From an uncultured Clostridia bacterium (GTDB lineage: Bacteria > Bacillota > Clostridia > TANB77 > CAG-508): DNA of 17,701 nt. This document shows, piece after piece, positions 1 to 6,278 of the stretch. Position numbers and translations under genes: made by a program. Under the pieces are notes generated by a model. The model saw only the letters and a program-made list of their open reading frames with translations. It searched no databases and was not told where the DNA came from. The first letter of the stretch is position 1. The number at the start of each line of letters is the position of its first letter. The stretch covers positions 1 through 17,701 of the forward strand of contig CANRPQ010000018.1 of the NCBI GenBank assembly GCA_947632525.1. Reading direction: 5' to 3'.

Positions 1-2
1 TC

Positions 3-911
3 TTTATGGAAAGATGTACCTAGCGGTATAGTAGTTTCCGCAATATCATTAGATACTCCTATCTGTTTCGCTGCCTTTATATTGGCTGGTATTGTAGCTG
101 CACTAGAGCAAGTTGCAAGTGCAGTAAGTATTGCTGGTATAATATTTTTCCAAAATGCTTTTATTCCTGTTTTTCCTCCAGCAATGAAAGCATATAGTGT
201 ATAAAATACAATGAAAAATACAATGCATACTACTGTGTACAATATAAATGTTTTTAGATAGCCTAATGCTATTGTTCCGCCAAAGCTTCCTACCATTGCT
301 GCCATATAACATCCTAATCCAATAGGGGCGTAATACATAACAATTTTCATAATGTTTTCAACAACTGTATTTGCAGAAATTAGTAATTCCTTTACTTTTT
401 CACCTTTTTCTTTTGACATTCTAATTGCTATTCCACATATAATAGCTGCTACTAATAATGCAGTAATATTATCTTTTGATAAAAGTTTTGGAAAGTCATT
501 TACTGTTAGAAGTTGAGCCGTTCTTTCTAATATGTTTAAATCTTCTTCTTCATTTTCAACTTCTTCTAAAGAACTTTTTATAGCTTCCCCGTCTTTTACA
601 TCAACCAAATCGGACTTAAATGTAGATATAAATCCTACAAAAACAGAAATTAATGACATTACTAAGAAAGTAATTACAATAAAAACTATAATTTTTCCCA
701 TTCTTTTTGGATTTTTCATTTTAATAATAGCTGTTGTTATATTTAGAAAAATAAGTGGAACTATTATTACTAATAATAAATTTAGAAAAACATCTCCAAA
801 TGGGCTAAGAATAGTTGCTTTTTCTTTAAATATAAGTCCAATTATACTACCAATAATAATAGCAATTATTAAAATGATGGTTGATTTGTAATTAGATAAA
901 AACTTTTTTAT
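3..911 (-). CDS. Sodium:dicarboxylate (DAACS-type) symporter, 3'-partial, AUA start
   Basis: Membrane carrier of the dicarboxylate/amino acid:cation symporter family, expected to couple Na+ or H+ entry to uptake of an acidic amino acid or C4-dicarboxylate. About 303 residues are visible before the left edge cuts the gene. Seen: a first helix after KKFLSNYKST, the IVPLIFLNI segment, an acidic loop rich in Glu near residues 105-120, AANTVVENIMKIVMYYAPIG-type helices, the serine-rich hairpin TCSSAATIPANIKAA, and the family signature TIPLGTSFHKD at the edge. The frame has an in-frame TAA at 930-932 and no ATG, GTG or TTG before TM1. The only spaced candidate is ATA at 909-911, six bases after the purine block GGGGGG (918-923); ATT at 915-917 abuts that block. 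The next ATG, about residue 62, would remove TM1 and TM2. Family call is firm; substrate is unknown. Confidence 0.87.
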   Translation of the reverse strand, partial: MKKFLSNYKSTIILIIAIIIGSIIGLIFKEKATILSPFGDVFLNLLLVIIVPLIFLNITTAIIKMKNPKRMGKIIVFIVITFLVMSLISVFVGFISTFKSDLVDVKDGEAIKSSLEEVENEEEDLNILERTAQLLTVNDFPKLLSKDNITALLVAAIICGIAIRMSKEKGEKVKELLISANTVVENIMKIVMYYAPIGLGCYMAAMVGSFGGTIALGYLKTFILYTVVCIVFFIVFYTLYAFIAGGKTGIKAFWKNIIPAILTALATCSSAATIPANIKAAKQIGVSNDIAETTIPLGTSFHK

Positions 912-1086
912 AAAAATCCCCCCTTGCTTTTATTAATTATGAATTATGTGTATATGAAATTATATTCTAGAATTTTAAAAATATTAATAAAAAACTATGG
1001 ACTTTTTCTTTTTAATTGTGTATGATTATATGGTAAACAATAGAAACATGAAACAACATAATATTTGTTTCAAGGAGGTTATTTAT

Positions 1087-1473
1087 ATGGCAAAAAAGTT
1101 AATTAAAATATTAGTAGTTTTAACCATTTTATTAGGATTTAGTATAAGTTATGTATTTGCATCTGACATTAATTTAAATTTACCAGGAACAGATGTTAAT
1201 CAAACTGTTGACAATACAGATAATACAGATAATATGGATAATACAGGTGATAATCAAAATGTGGTAAGTCAAACTGATGATGAGCAAAATATACAAGACG
1301 ATATTGATAATCAGGATGAATCTTCTTCTATTCCAGAGCAATTACAACCTAGTGAAATAAGTTCTAGTTCTGAATCTGGTTTATCTGTAACTAATATTAT
1401 AAATATTTTACTAATTACAGTTGGTGTTATATTAATACTTCTAGCTATTGCTATTATAATTAGGTTAAAATAA
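1087..1473 (+). CDS. Small secreted acidic protein with C-terminal membrane anchor
   Basis: No recognised family. The 128-residue product has an N-terminal signal peptide (residues 1-25, ending YVFA before SDINL), a hydrophilic Asp/Asn/Gln/Ser-rich middle (26-100) and a C-terminal hydrophobic helix (about 103-125) followed by RLK. It should be anchored with its acidic part outside the cell. The middle holds DNT tripeptide repeats at residues 42-53. An upstream in-frame ATG at 997 would add 30 residues before the signal peptide; ATG 1087 is preferred because AAGGAGG (1073-1079) lies 7 bases before it. A hairpin terminator follows. The next gene has the same signal-spacer-anchor layout, so the two may be distant paralogues or act together. 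Function unknown. Confidence 0.82.
   Translation: MAKKLIKILVVLTILLGFSISYVFASDINLNLPGTDVNQTVDNTDNTDNMDNTGDNQNVVSQTDDEQNIQDDIDNQDESSSIPEQLQPSEISSSSESGLSVTNIINILLITVGVILILLAIAIIIRLK
1210..1245 (+). repeat. Tandem 9-bp repeat, four units (DNT repeats)
   Basis: Four consecutive 9-base units of the form GAYAATAYR: GACAATACA, GATAATACA, GATAATATG, GATAATACA. They encode Asp-Asn-Thr/Met triplets in the extracellular spacer of the small anchored protein. Because 9 is a multiple of 3, slippage would change spacer length without breaking the frame. Confidence 0.85.
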
Positions 1474-1500
1474 TCTGTTTAAAATTAATAAATTTTTTTG

Positions 1501-1529
1501 AACTATCATTTTAAAAATGGTAGTTTTTT
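1501..1529 (+). terminator. Rho-independent terminator after the small anchored protein
   Basis: The arms AACTATCATTTT and AAAATGGTAGTT form a 12-bp stem with one G-U pair and a tiny loop, and the 3' arm runs into a T-tract. It begins 27 bases after the stop codon at 1473. Confidence 0.8.
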
Positions 1530-1652
1530 CATTATATATTAATTTTTTCTATTTAACTTTCCACTTTTTATCAGAATATTTTTTTCTAATAAGCAAATAA
1601 TACTAATGAGCATTTTAAAAACTCAATTTTTAAAAAAGGAGGTTCTTATTCT

Positions 1653-2096
1653 ATGAAAAAGAAACTTTTTGTAAGTGCTATTTTATTTGCTATTTTCTCT
1701 TTATGTTTAATTAGCTTTTCTTTCGCTGCAAATAATGGAGTAGATAATGCTGTAAATGGTATTAGAAACTTTGTTGGTGGTACAGAAAATGTAATTGAAG
1801 ATGCTGGTAAGGATGCAGCAAACGGAATCAGAGGCGGAATTAATGATATTGGTAATGGTGCAAATGAGTTAACAGGTGATATGGGAAATGGCATGATGGG
1901 TGAAAGTGGTAACAATGGTTATACTGCTACTAGAACAAGTACAGATGCAGGAGTTGCTGGTATATTTGGACTTAATAATGTTGGAACATGGATAGTTCTT
2001 GCCATTGTTGGTATAGTAATTGTAGCATTAGTTATGTATTATGCAAAACAAAATAATACAATCACTTACAATCATAACGATGTTGACGATGAATAA
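1653..2096 (+). CDS. Small secreted Gly/Asn-rich protein with C-terminal membrane anchor
   Basis: No recognised family. The 147-residue product has a signal peptide (1-25, SFSFA before ANNG), a Gly/Asn/Asp-rich spacer with repeated NGI and GN motifs (27-108), one transmembrane helix (about 112-130) and a short polar tail ending NDVDDE. ATG 1653 is preceded by AAAAAAGGAGG (1631-1641), a strong ribosome site. It shares architecture, not obvious sequence, with the gene ending at 1473, and is separated from it by a terminator, so it probably has its own promoter. No terminator is visible before the smpB promoter just downstream. The spacer looks flexible and surface exposed; enzymatic function is unlikely. 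Confidence 0.82.
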   Translation: MKKKLFVSAILFAIFSLCLISFSFAANNGVDNAVNGIRNFVGGTENVIEDAGKDAANGIRGGINDIGNGANELTGDMGNGMMGESGNNGYTATRTSTDAGVAGIFGLNNVGTWIVLAIVGIVIVALVMYYAKQNNTITYNHNDVDDE

Positions 2097-2108
2097 TATA
2101 TTTTATTC

Positions 2109-2138
2109 TTGACAGATATGTTATAATATTTTTATAAT
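2109..2138 (+). promoter_or_regulatory. Strong sigma-A promoter of smpB
   Basis: A consensus -35 TTGACA (2109-2114) and consensus -10 TATAAT (2133-2138) are separated by 18 bases. Transcription should start near 2145, inside the outer arm of the leader inverted repeat. Confidence 0.8.
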
Positions 2139-2142
2139 CAAT

Positions 2143-2192
2143 GCCACATGGTATGACATATATAGTAAAACATATGTCATACTGATTGTGGC
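2143..2192 (+). promoter_or_regulatory. Leader inverted repeat of smpB
   Basis: The perfect 11-bp arms GTATGACATAT (2151-2161) and ATATGTCATAC (2172-2182) enclose a 10-base loop. Outer arms GCCACA (2143-2148) and TGTGGC (2187-2192) extend the dyad. It lies at the predicted transcript start and ends 5 bases before the ribosome site AAAGGAG (2197-2203). It could be an RNA stem protecting the 5' end or a DNA operator. It has no T-tract, so it is not a terminator. Confidence 0.65.
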
Positions 2193-2212
2193 AATAAAGG
2201 AGTAATTTACAT

Positions 2213-2662
2213 ATGTCAAAGAAAGTAATTGCTACTAATCCAGTAGCAAGACATAATTATAATATTTCAGATACTATAGAAACTGGAATTGTTTTAACAG
2301 GTACAGAAATAAAATCTATTCGAAATGGAAAAGTGAATTTAAAGGATAGCTATGCTAGTATAAAAAACGGAGAAGTTTATTTATATAGTATGCATATATC
2401 TCCTTATGAGCAAGGAAATATATTTAATAAGGATCCTTTGCGAGATAGAAAGTTATTATTAAATAAGCGAGAAATTAACAAATTAGTGGGTTTAATTAAG
2501 CAACAAGGTTATACTTTAGTTCCTATGTGTTTATACTTTTCTGGAAAATTTGCAAAAGTTGAATTAGGAATTGGAAAAGGTAAAAAACTTTATGACAAAC
2601 GTGAAGATATAGCTAAAAAAGATGCAGAGCGTAGATTAAGGCAACAATATGGAAAAGTTTAA
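2213..2662 (+). CDS. smpB: SsrA-binding protein SmpB
   Basis: Partner of tmRNA in trans-translation: it delivers charged tmRNA to stalled ribosomes so the message is released and the unfinished peptide tagged for degradation. At 149 residues it is full length. Seen: N-terminal NPVARHNYNI followed by ETGIVLTGTEIKSIR, the central NLKDSYA and YLYSMHISPYE strands, DPLRDRKLLLNK..I, and the basic tail YDKREDIAKKDAERRLRQ that folds into the decoding centre. ATG 2213 follows AAAGGAG by about 10 bases. The gene stands alone between its own promoter and a terminator. No ssrA gene was recognised nearby, although the two are often linked. Confidence 0.97.
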   Translation: MSKKVIATNPVARHNYNISDTIETGIVLTGTEIKSIRNGKVNLKDSYASIKNGEVYLYSMHISPYEQGNIFNKDPLRDRKLLLNKREINKLVGLIKQQGYTLVPMCLYFSGKFAKVELGIGKGKKLYDKREDIAKKDAERRLRQQYGKV

Positions 2663-2686
2663 AAGAGCGATATCTCGCTCTTTTTT
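2661..2686. terminator. Bidirectional terminator between smpB and fba
   Basis: AGAGCGA (2664-2670) and TCGCTCT (2675-2681) form a GC-containing stem with loop TATC, flanked by AAAA on the left and TTTTT on the right, so it can stop transcription in both directions. It starts at the smpB stop codon and overlaps the fba stop codon (2685-2687), an economical convergent arrangement. Confidence 0.88.
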
Positions 2687-3614
2687 ATGTTTTATTACTA
2701 GAACCGAATACATCTCTTATCTTATGTTGTACTGTTTCAGTAATTAATTCTCTTGCAGGTAACATGTACTTTCTAGGGTCAAATACTGAAGGATCTTCTG
2801 TAAAAATTTTTCTAATAGCTGCTGTCATAGCTAAACGTAAATCAGTATCTACATTAATTTTAGAAACGCCAGATAAACTTGCTTGATGTAACATTTCATC
2901 TGGGACACCTTTTGCCCCAGGTATATTTCCCCCATATTTATTACACATTTCTACTAATTCTGGAATAACAGTTGAAGCACCATGTAATACTATTGGTGTT
3001 TGTGGTAGTTTTTCTTTTACTTTTTGCAAAATATCAAATCTTAGCTTTGCTTCACCTTTAAATTTATATGCACCATGACTTGTTCCAATTGCTATAGCTA
3101 ATGAATCACATCCTGTTCTATCTACAAATTCTTTTGCTTGGTCTGGGTCTGTGTACATAGCATCTTCTGCACCAACTTTAACTTCATCTTCTATGCCTGC
3201 TAGTTTTCCTAATTCCGCTTCAACTACAACTCCTTTATTATGAGCATAGTCTACTACCTTTTTAGTTATTTCAACATTTTCTTCAAAATCATATTTTGAA
3301 CCATCAATCATTACAGATGAAAAACCGTTATCAATACACATTTTGCAAGTTTCAAAGTCTGCTCCGTGGTCTAAATGTAAAGCTACAGGTATATCATATT
3401 CTTGTAATGCAGCTTCTACCATTTTAATTAAATATTCAATTCTTGCATATTTAATTGCGCTAGAAGAGGCTTGTAATATAACTGGTGAATTTTCTTTTGC
3501 TGCAGCATCTACTATTCCTTGAATTATTTCCATATTATTAACATTGAAAGCACCTATTGCAAAATGTTCTTTCATTGACTTTTCAAACATATCTTTTGTT
3601 GTTACTAATGGCAT
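2685..3614 (-). CDS. fba: Class II fructose-1,6-bisphosphate aldolase
   Basis: Cytosolic, zinc-dependent glycolytic enzyme that cleaves fructose-1,6-bisphosphate into dihydroxyacetone phosphate and glyceraldehyde-3-phosphate. The 309 residues match class II aldolases. HLDHG at 80-84 supplies the catalytic Asp82 and zinc ligand His83, GTSHG gives His180, LHGAS gives His211, VEAELG near 131-136 and the C-terminal NVDTDLR complete the active-site segments. ATG 3614 follows AAAGGAGG (3623-3630) by 8 bases. It has its own promoter and a terminator, so it is monocistronic. With pfkA in the same window it covers consecutive glycolytic steps, but the two are separately transcribed. Confidence 0.96.
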   Translation of the reverse strand: MPLVTTKDMFEKSMKEHFAIGAFNVNNMEIIQGIVDAAAKENSPVILQASSSAIKYARIEYLIKMVEAALQEYDIPVALHLDHGADFETCKMCIDNGFSSVMIDGSKYDFEENVEITKKVVDYAHNKGVVVEAELGKLAGIEDEVKVGAEDAMYTDPDQAKEFVDRTGCDSLAIAIGTSHGAYKFKGEAKLRFDILQKVKEKLPQTPIVLHGASTVIPELVEMCNKYGGNIPGAKGVPDEMLHQASLSGVSKINVDTDLRLAMTAAIRKIFTEDPSVFDPRKYMLPARELITETVQHKIRDVFGSSNKT

Positions 3615-3647
3615 TATTAAATCCTCCTTTATTTTTTATATACACAC

Positions 3648-3676
3648 ATTCTATTGCTAATTAAACCAAAAGTCAA
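3648..3676 (-). promoter_or_regulatory. Sigma-A promoter of fba
   Basis: On the minus strand, TTGACT (3671-3676) and TAGAAT (3648-3653) are separated by 17 bases, about 17 bases upstream of the fba ribosome site. Confidence 0.75.
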
Positions 3677-3700
3677 TAATTTATTTTGGAGAATATTTTA

Positions 3701-3730
3701 ACGGCTGATTGTATAATTACAACCAGTCGT
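3701..3730. repeat. 30-bp imperfect dyad upstream of the fba promoter
   Basis: Two 13-base arms, ACGGCTGATTGTA (3701-3713) and TACAACCAGTCGT (3718-3730, A at 3718 shared with the TAAT-type centre), are complementary apart from two positions, one of which can form G-U. It lies between the DUF1540 stop (3761) and the fba -35 box. It is GC-richer than its surroundings and lacks a T-tract. It may be an operator for fba or a weak terminator for the DUF1540 transcript. Confidence 0.55.
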
Positions 3731-3760
3731 ATTCCTTAATTTTATAGTTTCATTAATATA

Positions 3761-3928
3761 TTAATTCTGTTCATGTTTATAACTACTACACATAGATTCA
3801 TCAGGTTGTTTTGTTTCACATCCTATAATTGGTGTTACAATAATTTGCTCTAACTCACATTTTTGGCATCCTTTATTATTGTATTTACAACTTGTAACTG
3901 TACAATTTATTTTTTGATTTTTATCCAT
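3761..3928 (-). CDS. DUF1540 small cysteine-rich protein
   Basis: A 55-residue protein matching the DUF1540 pattern: INCTVTSCKYN, then GCQKCE and IIVTPI, and the closing ESMCSSY. Cysteines at residues 9, 14, 21, 24, 37 and 47 are consistent with a small metal-binding (probably zinc) fold; that metal role is inference. The family is common in clostridia, has no assigned biochemical role, and members are sometimes tandem. ATG 3928 follows AGGAGG (3938-3943) by 9 bases. The ribosome site is part of an 11-bp hairpin that abuts the start codon. Its transcript would run toward fba. Confidence 0.88.
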   Translation of the reverse strand: MDKNQKINCTVTSCKYNNKGCQKCELEQIIVTPIIGCETKQPDESMCSSYKHEQN

Positions 3929-3977
3929 AAAAAATAGCCTCCTTTAATATTTATTAATATTAGTATGGCTATTTTTT
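3929..3977 (-). promoter_or_regulatory. Leader hairpin overlapping the DUF1540 ribosome-binding site
   Basis: Perfect 11-bp arms AAAAAATAGCC (3929-3939) and GGCTATTTTTT (3967-3977) enclose a second 7-bp stem, TAATATT (3945-3951) with AATATTA (3956-3962). On the minus strand the 3' arm contains the last two G residues of the AGGAGG ribosome site, and the outer stem ends at the start codon. In RNA this would partly occlude translation; the U-run at its end could also make it an attenuator. Seen as structure; the regulatory role is inferred. Confidence 0.6.
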
Positions 3978-4047
3978 TTAATTTTATTTATATAAATTTT
4001 ATTATTATAAATTAGTATATTTTTATTTTTTATTAAAAATTTTTTTA

Positions 4048-4098
4048 CTATACAACAAGGTTAAATTTCCTTGATTTGTACGGTTTGCAATGCAAACC
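4048..4098. repeat. Dispersed intergenic palindromic repeat, copy A
   Basis: Shares the core ATACAACAAGnTTAAnTTT followed by CCTT with copy B at 16528-16578, and like it is followed by a short hairpin: GGTTTGC, loop AAT, GCAAACC (4082-4098). CAAGG (4056-4060) and CCTTG (4069-4073) form an inner stem here. It lies between the DUF308 gene and the DUF1540 gene. No coding potential is seen. Confidence 0.6.
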
Positions 4099-4127
4099 TA
4101 TACACGTGGCGAGATCACTTTCCTTAT

Positions 4128-4664
4128 TTACAATAATTCATTTACATATTTTACAAAAATGATACTTTCAATTAAGTCAATTATTGAATATACTAGCATT
4201 ATTATTCCGATTGTTAAAATTAGTGCACCATTTTGTAATAATACATATATTCCACCAATTATCATTATAATTGACAATATCAATGACACATTCCATGATT
4301 TTATTTGTGCTGTGCGTAGTTTTAATGATAATGATAATCTTACAAGTCCACTATATATTATCCAAAGTGCTATCACAATTCTAAACATAGACTCTAATAA
4401 TCCACTACAAAATATAGTAATTAGTCCAATAATAATAGCAATTATTCCATAAATTAAATCATAATTATAAAAATCATATTTTCCTTTTGACAAAAAATAA
4501 TCTATGCTCTTAACTATTCCTAAAGCAATAAATATTCCACCTAAAACATAAGATATTACTTTAACTGCTACATCGGTTCTTACAATCATAAATATACCTA
4601 TTATAGCAAATATTACAGATACTAGTATGTCCATCCAACCTGATTTTTTTAAAAAATTTTTCAT
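4128..4664 (-). CDS. DUF308/HdeD-like multi-spanning membrane protein
   Basis: A 178-residue, highly hydrophobic protein with six predicted membrane segments in three helical pairs, the pattern of the DUF308 (HdeD-like) family. Repeats of GIFMIV, GIFIALGI, GLITIFCSG, GGIYVLL are typical of its internally repeated hairpins. HdeD is linked to acid resistance in enterobacteria, but that role cannot be transferred here. An ATG at 4676 is in frame but overlaps the ribosome site GGAGG (4670-4674). The ATG at 4664, five bases downstream, is the start, giving MKNFLKKSGWMDIL. It lies 45 bases after the HEPN gene on the same strand and may be cotranscribed with it. Confidence 0.83.
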   Translation of the reverse strand: MKNFLKKSGWMDILVSVIFAIIGIFMIVRTDVAVKVISYVLGGIFIALGIVKSIDYFLSKGKYDFYNYDLIYGIIAIIIGLITIFCSGLLESMFRIVIALWIIYSGLVRLSLSLKLRTAQIKSWNVSLILSIIMIIGGIYVLLQNGALILTIGIIMLVYSIIDLIESIIFVKYVNELL

Positions 4665-4709
4665 ATTTTCCTCCATTCTAAATAATAAAATATTATATAA
4701 ATATTAGTT

Positions 4710-5105
4710 TTAGTTTTGATTCAAATAATCTTCTACAAGTTTTATTAATTCTTCTGCTGTTTCTATCTGTACCTTAGTATCTTCTGGTTTAACAACGAAC
4801 TCATCATCATAGTCTGAGTCTTCTCTAACCTGGCTTGCCTTTACAATTCTTTTGCCTATATTTTTAGGGAAAATTTCTGTGCTGACATAGTTCTTATTGA
4901 AGTATGCTTGTACATCTTTATGTCTTTTAAAATCAATAGGTTCTAATGCTAGTACTGATTTAATTGCATGAAATATTGCATAATATGCCCTATTATTTGC
5001 AGATTTATATAATTTTAAATCATACAATGCTTTACTTGCCACTAAATCTTCTTTTGCTTGGTCTAGCCTATGATTTGCTAGTTCCTTTGATATTTTAGGA
5101 CTCAC
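4710..5105 (-). CDS. HEPN-domain protein (HepT-like toxin candidate)
   Basis: A 131-residue HEPN-family protein (PF05168-like). The HEPN motif R-x6-H appears as RAYYAIFH, Arg39 and His46, within ANNRAYYAIFHAIKSVL; these residues are the RNase centre in HEPN toxins. The N-terminal helix carries RLDQAKEDLVASKALYD, and the end is acidic (ETAEELIKLVEDYL). The start is taken as GTG 5105, preceded by AAGGAAGGAG; an upstream ATG at 5132 lies before that ribosome site. The gene overlaps the MNT stop codon by 11 bases, so the two are translationally coupled. MNT/HEPN pairs act as type VII toxin-antitoxin systems in which MNT AMPylates and silences the HEPN RNase; that role here is inferred. Confidence 0.85.
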   Translation of the reverse strand: MSPKISKELANHRLDQAKEDLVASKALYDLKLYKSANNRAYYAIFHAIKSVLALEPIDFKRHKDVQAYFNKNYVSTEIFPKNIGKRIVKASQVREDSDYDDEFVVKPEDTKVQIETAEELIKLVEDYLNQN

Positions 5106-5452
5106 TAAGTACCACTCCTTCCTTTTGTACATTCATATAAAAAGGTAACGCTTCTAACCAATAATTAAACTTATCTATATTTTTTACTAAAGGTGATAAA
5201 TCAATATCAAAATTATTATCACTTTCAATATCATAAGCATAATCCCATATTTTATTTCTATACTCAACTATTTCATCATCAGAAAGGTCTGTTAAAATCA
5301 TAATATCTATATCGGAACTTTCATTAAAATCTCCGTCTTGCGTATGAGCCATAAAGAATTATTTTTTTTACTCTATCTCCTAATATTTTATTTACTCCCT
5401 CAATAAATTCATTTAATATTTTATTTATTTTTTTTGGTATTTCTTTTTTCAC
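5095..5452 (-). CDS. MNT-type nucleotidyltransferase (MntA-like antitoxin candidate), needs a +1 shift
   Basis: Minimal nucleotidyltransferase, partner of the adjacent HEPN gene. GTG 5452 is preceded by AAGGAG at nine bases. The first frame reads VKKEIPKKINKILNEF... to IILYGSYAR (39 codons), then CGG (5333-5335) and soon a TAA. Skipping the C at 5335 continues as GDFNESSDIDIMILTD for 79 residues, 118 in all, a normal MNT length. The joined sequence restores the family motif GSx10DxD (Gly35-Ser36, Asp47, Asp49) exactly, so the extra base is well located. The downstream frame alone, from an ATG at 5352, would lack the GS loop and be inactive. Explanations: indel or assembly error, true inactivation, or +1 frameshifting. 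The downstream HEPN frame appears intact. Confidence 0.8.
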
Positions 5453-5505
5453 GTTTTTTCACTCCTTTGCTTTGTTTTATAATATTTTATACTATAATAA
5501 TTTTA

Positions 5506-6132
5506 CTATACTTTTTGTTCTATATCTATTAGTTTTTTATCTTTAAAAGTTAATTTTAATAAACAAGGTGATGATATAGATAATTCTTTTCCTTCGTATT
5601 CAAGATTTAGTTTTTCATTAACTTTGCAATAACTTAATAAATAAAATTTAATTGCACCACCATGAGTTATTACTGCTATTCTTTTACCTTTATAGTTTTC
5701 AAGTATTTCACTTATAAACTCATTCATTCTTTTATTTGTATCATTGGCACTTTCTCCATCTCTAGTTTTAAAATCTGGAAATGCTAATTGTTCACGAGAT
5801 GGATCTCTACTAGATTTATCATTCATGAATTTTCCTAAATCTTCTCTATTACCGAGTTTTCTTTCACATAGTCTTTTATCCAAGTTATACTGTAAATTAT
5901 TTTCATTAGAAACATATTTAGCTGTCTGCTTTGCCCTAGTATAACTACTACACCATATTGCATCGATGTTTTTTAGTTCACTATTTTTACTTAATTTTTT
6001 TGAATCTTGCTCACCTTCAATAGATAATATTTCTTTTTCATTAATTTCTTGCATTGTTTCGTTTGTATTTCTAATTCCTTCTTCAGCAATTGTTTTAGCA
6101 TGTCTAATTAAATAAATTATTGTATCTTCTAT
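5506..6132 (-). CDS. Histidine phosphatase (phosphoglycerate mutase-like), AUA start
   Basis: Cytosolic phosphatase or mutase of the histidine phosphatase superfamily, using a phosphohistidine intermediate; substrate unknown. Read from ATA 6130-6132 it is 208 residues. IIYLIRHAKT places the catalytic Arg10-His11, SSYTRAKQTA gives Arg66, LCERKLGN gives Glu90, and VITHGGAIKF gives the second His157. An ATG start exists only at 6054 and would delete the catalytic RH. In frame, TGA (6136-6138) lies just upstream, leaving only AAA before ATA. AGGAG (6142-6146) is nine bases before ATA, an ideal spacing. The sequence therefore points to a real AUA initiation codon or a recent ATG-to-ATA change. Confidence 0.85.
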   Translation of the reverse strand: MEDTIIYLIRHAKTIAEEGIRNTNETMQEINEKEILSIEGEQDSKKLSKNSELKNIDAIWCSSYTRAKQTAKYVSNENNLQYNLDKRLCERKLGNREDLGKFMNDKSSRDPSREQLAFPDFKTRDGESANDTNKRMNEFISEILENYKGKRIAVITHGGAIKFYLLSYCKVNEKLNLEYEGKELSISSPCLLKLTFKDKKLIDIEQKV

Positions 6133-6236
6133 TTTTCACAACTCCTATTCTTTTTATTTTTTATAATATCAATATAAAACAACTTTGAAAACAACTACTT
6201 TCATTGCGTGATTATTTGTCTGTTAAAATAATATCA

Positions 6237-6265
6237 TAAAAATAAGTGACTATCAATAGTCACTT
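6237..6265 (-). terminator. Terminator after the peroxiredoxin gene
   Basis: A perfect 10-bp inverted repeat, AAGTGACTAT (6244-6253) and ATAGTCACTT (6256-6265), followed on the minus strand by ATTTTTATG, 14 bases after the peroxiredoxin stop codon. Confidence 0.75.
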
Positions 6266-6278
6266 ACTTATTTATATT

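Noticed and set aside
103..891. Open frames on both strands inside the symporter region
   Set aside because: They overlap the continuous symporter frame, which has family motifs throughout.
997..1086. Upstream extension of the first small anchored protein to ATG 997
   Set aside because: It would bury the signal peptide; the strong ribosome site belongs to ATG 1087.
2100..2212. tmRNA (ssrA) gene or part of it beside smpB
   Set aside because: The interval is too short and contains only a promoter and a hairpin leader; no tRNA-Ala-like ends were seen.
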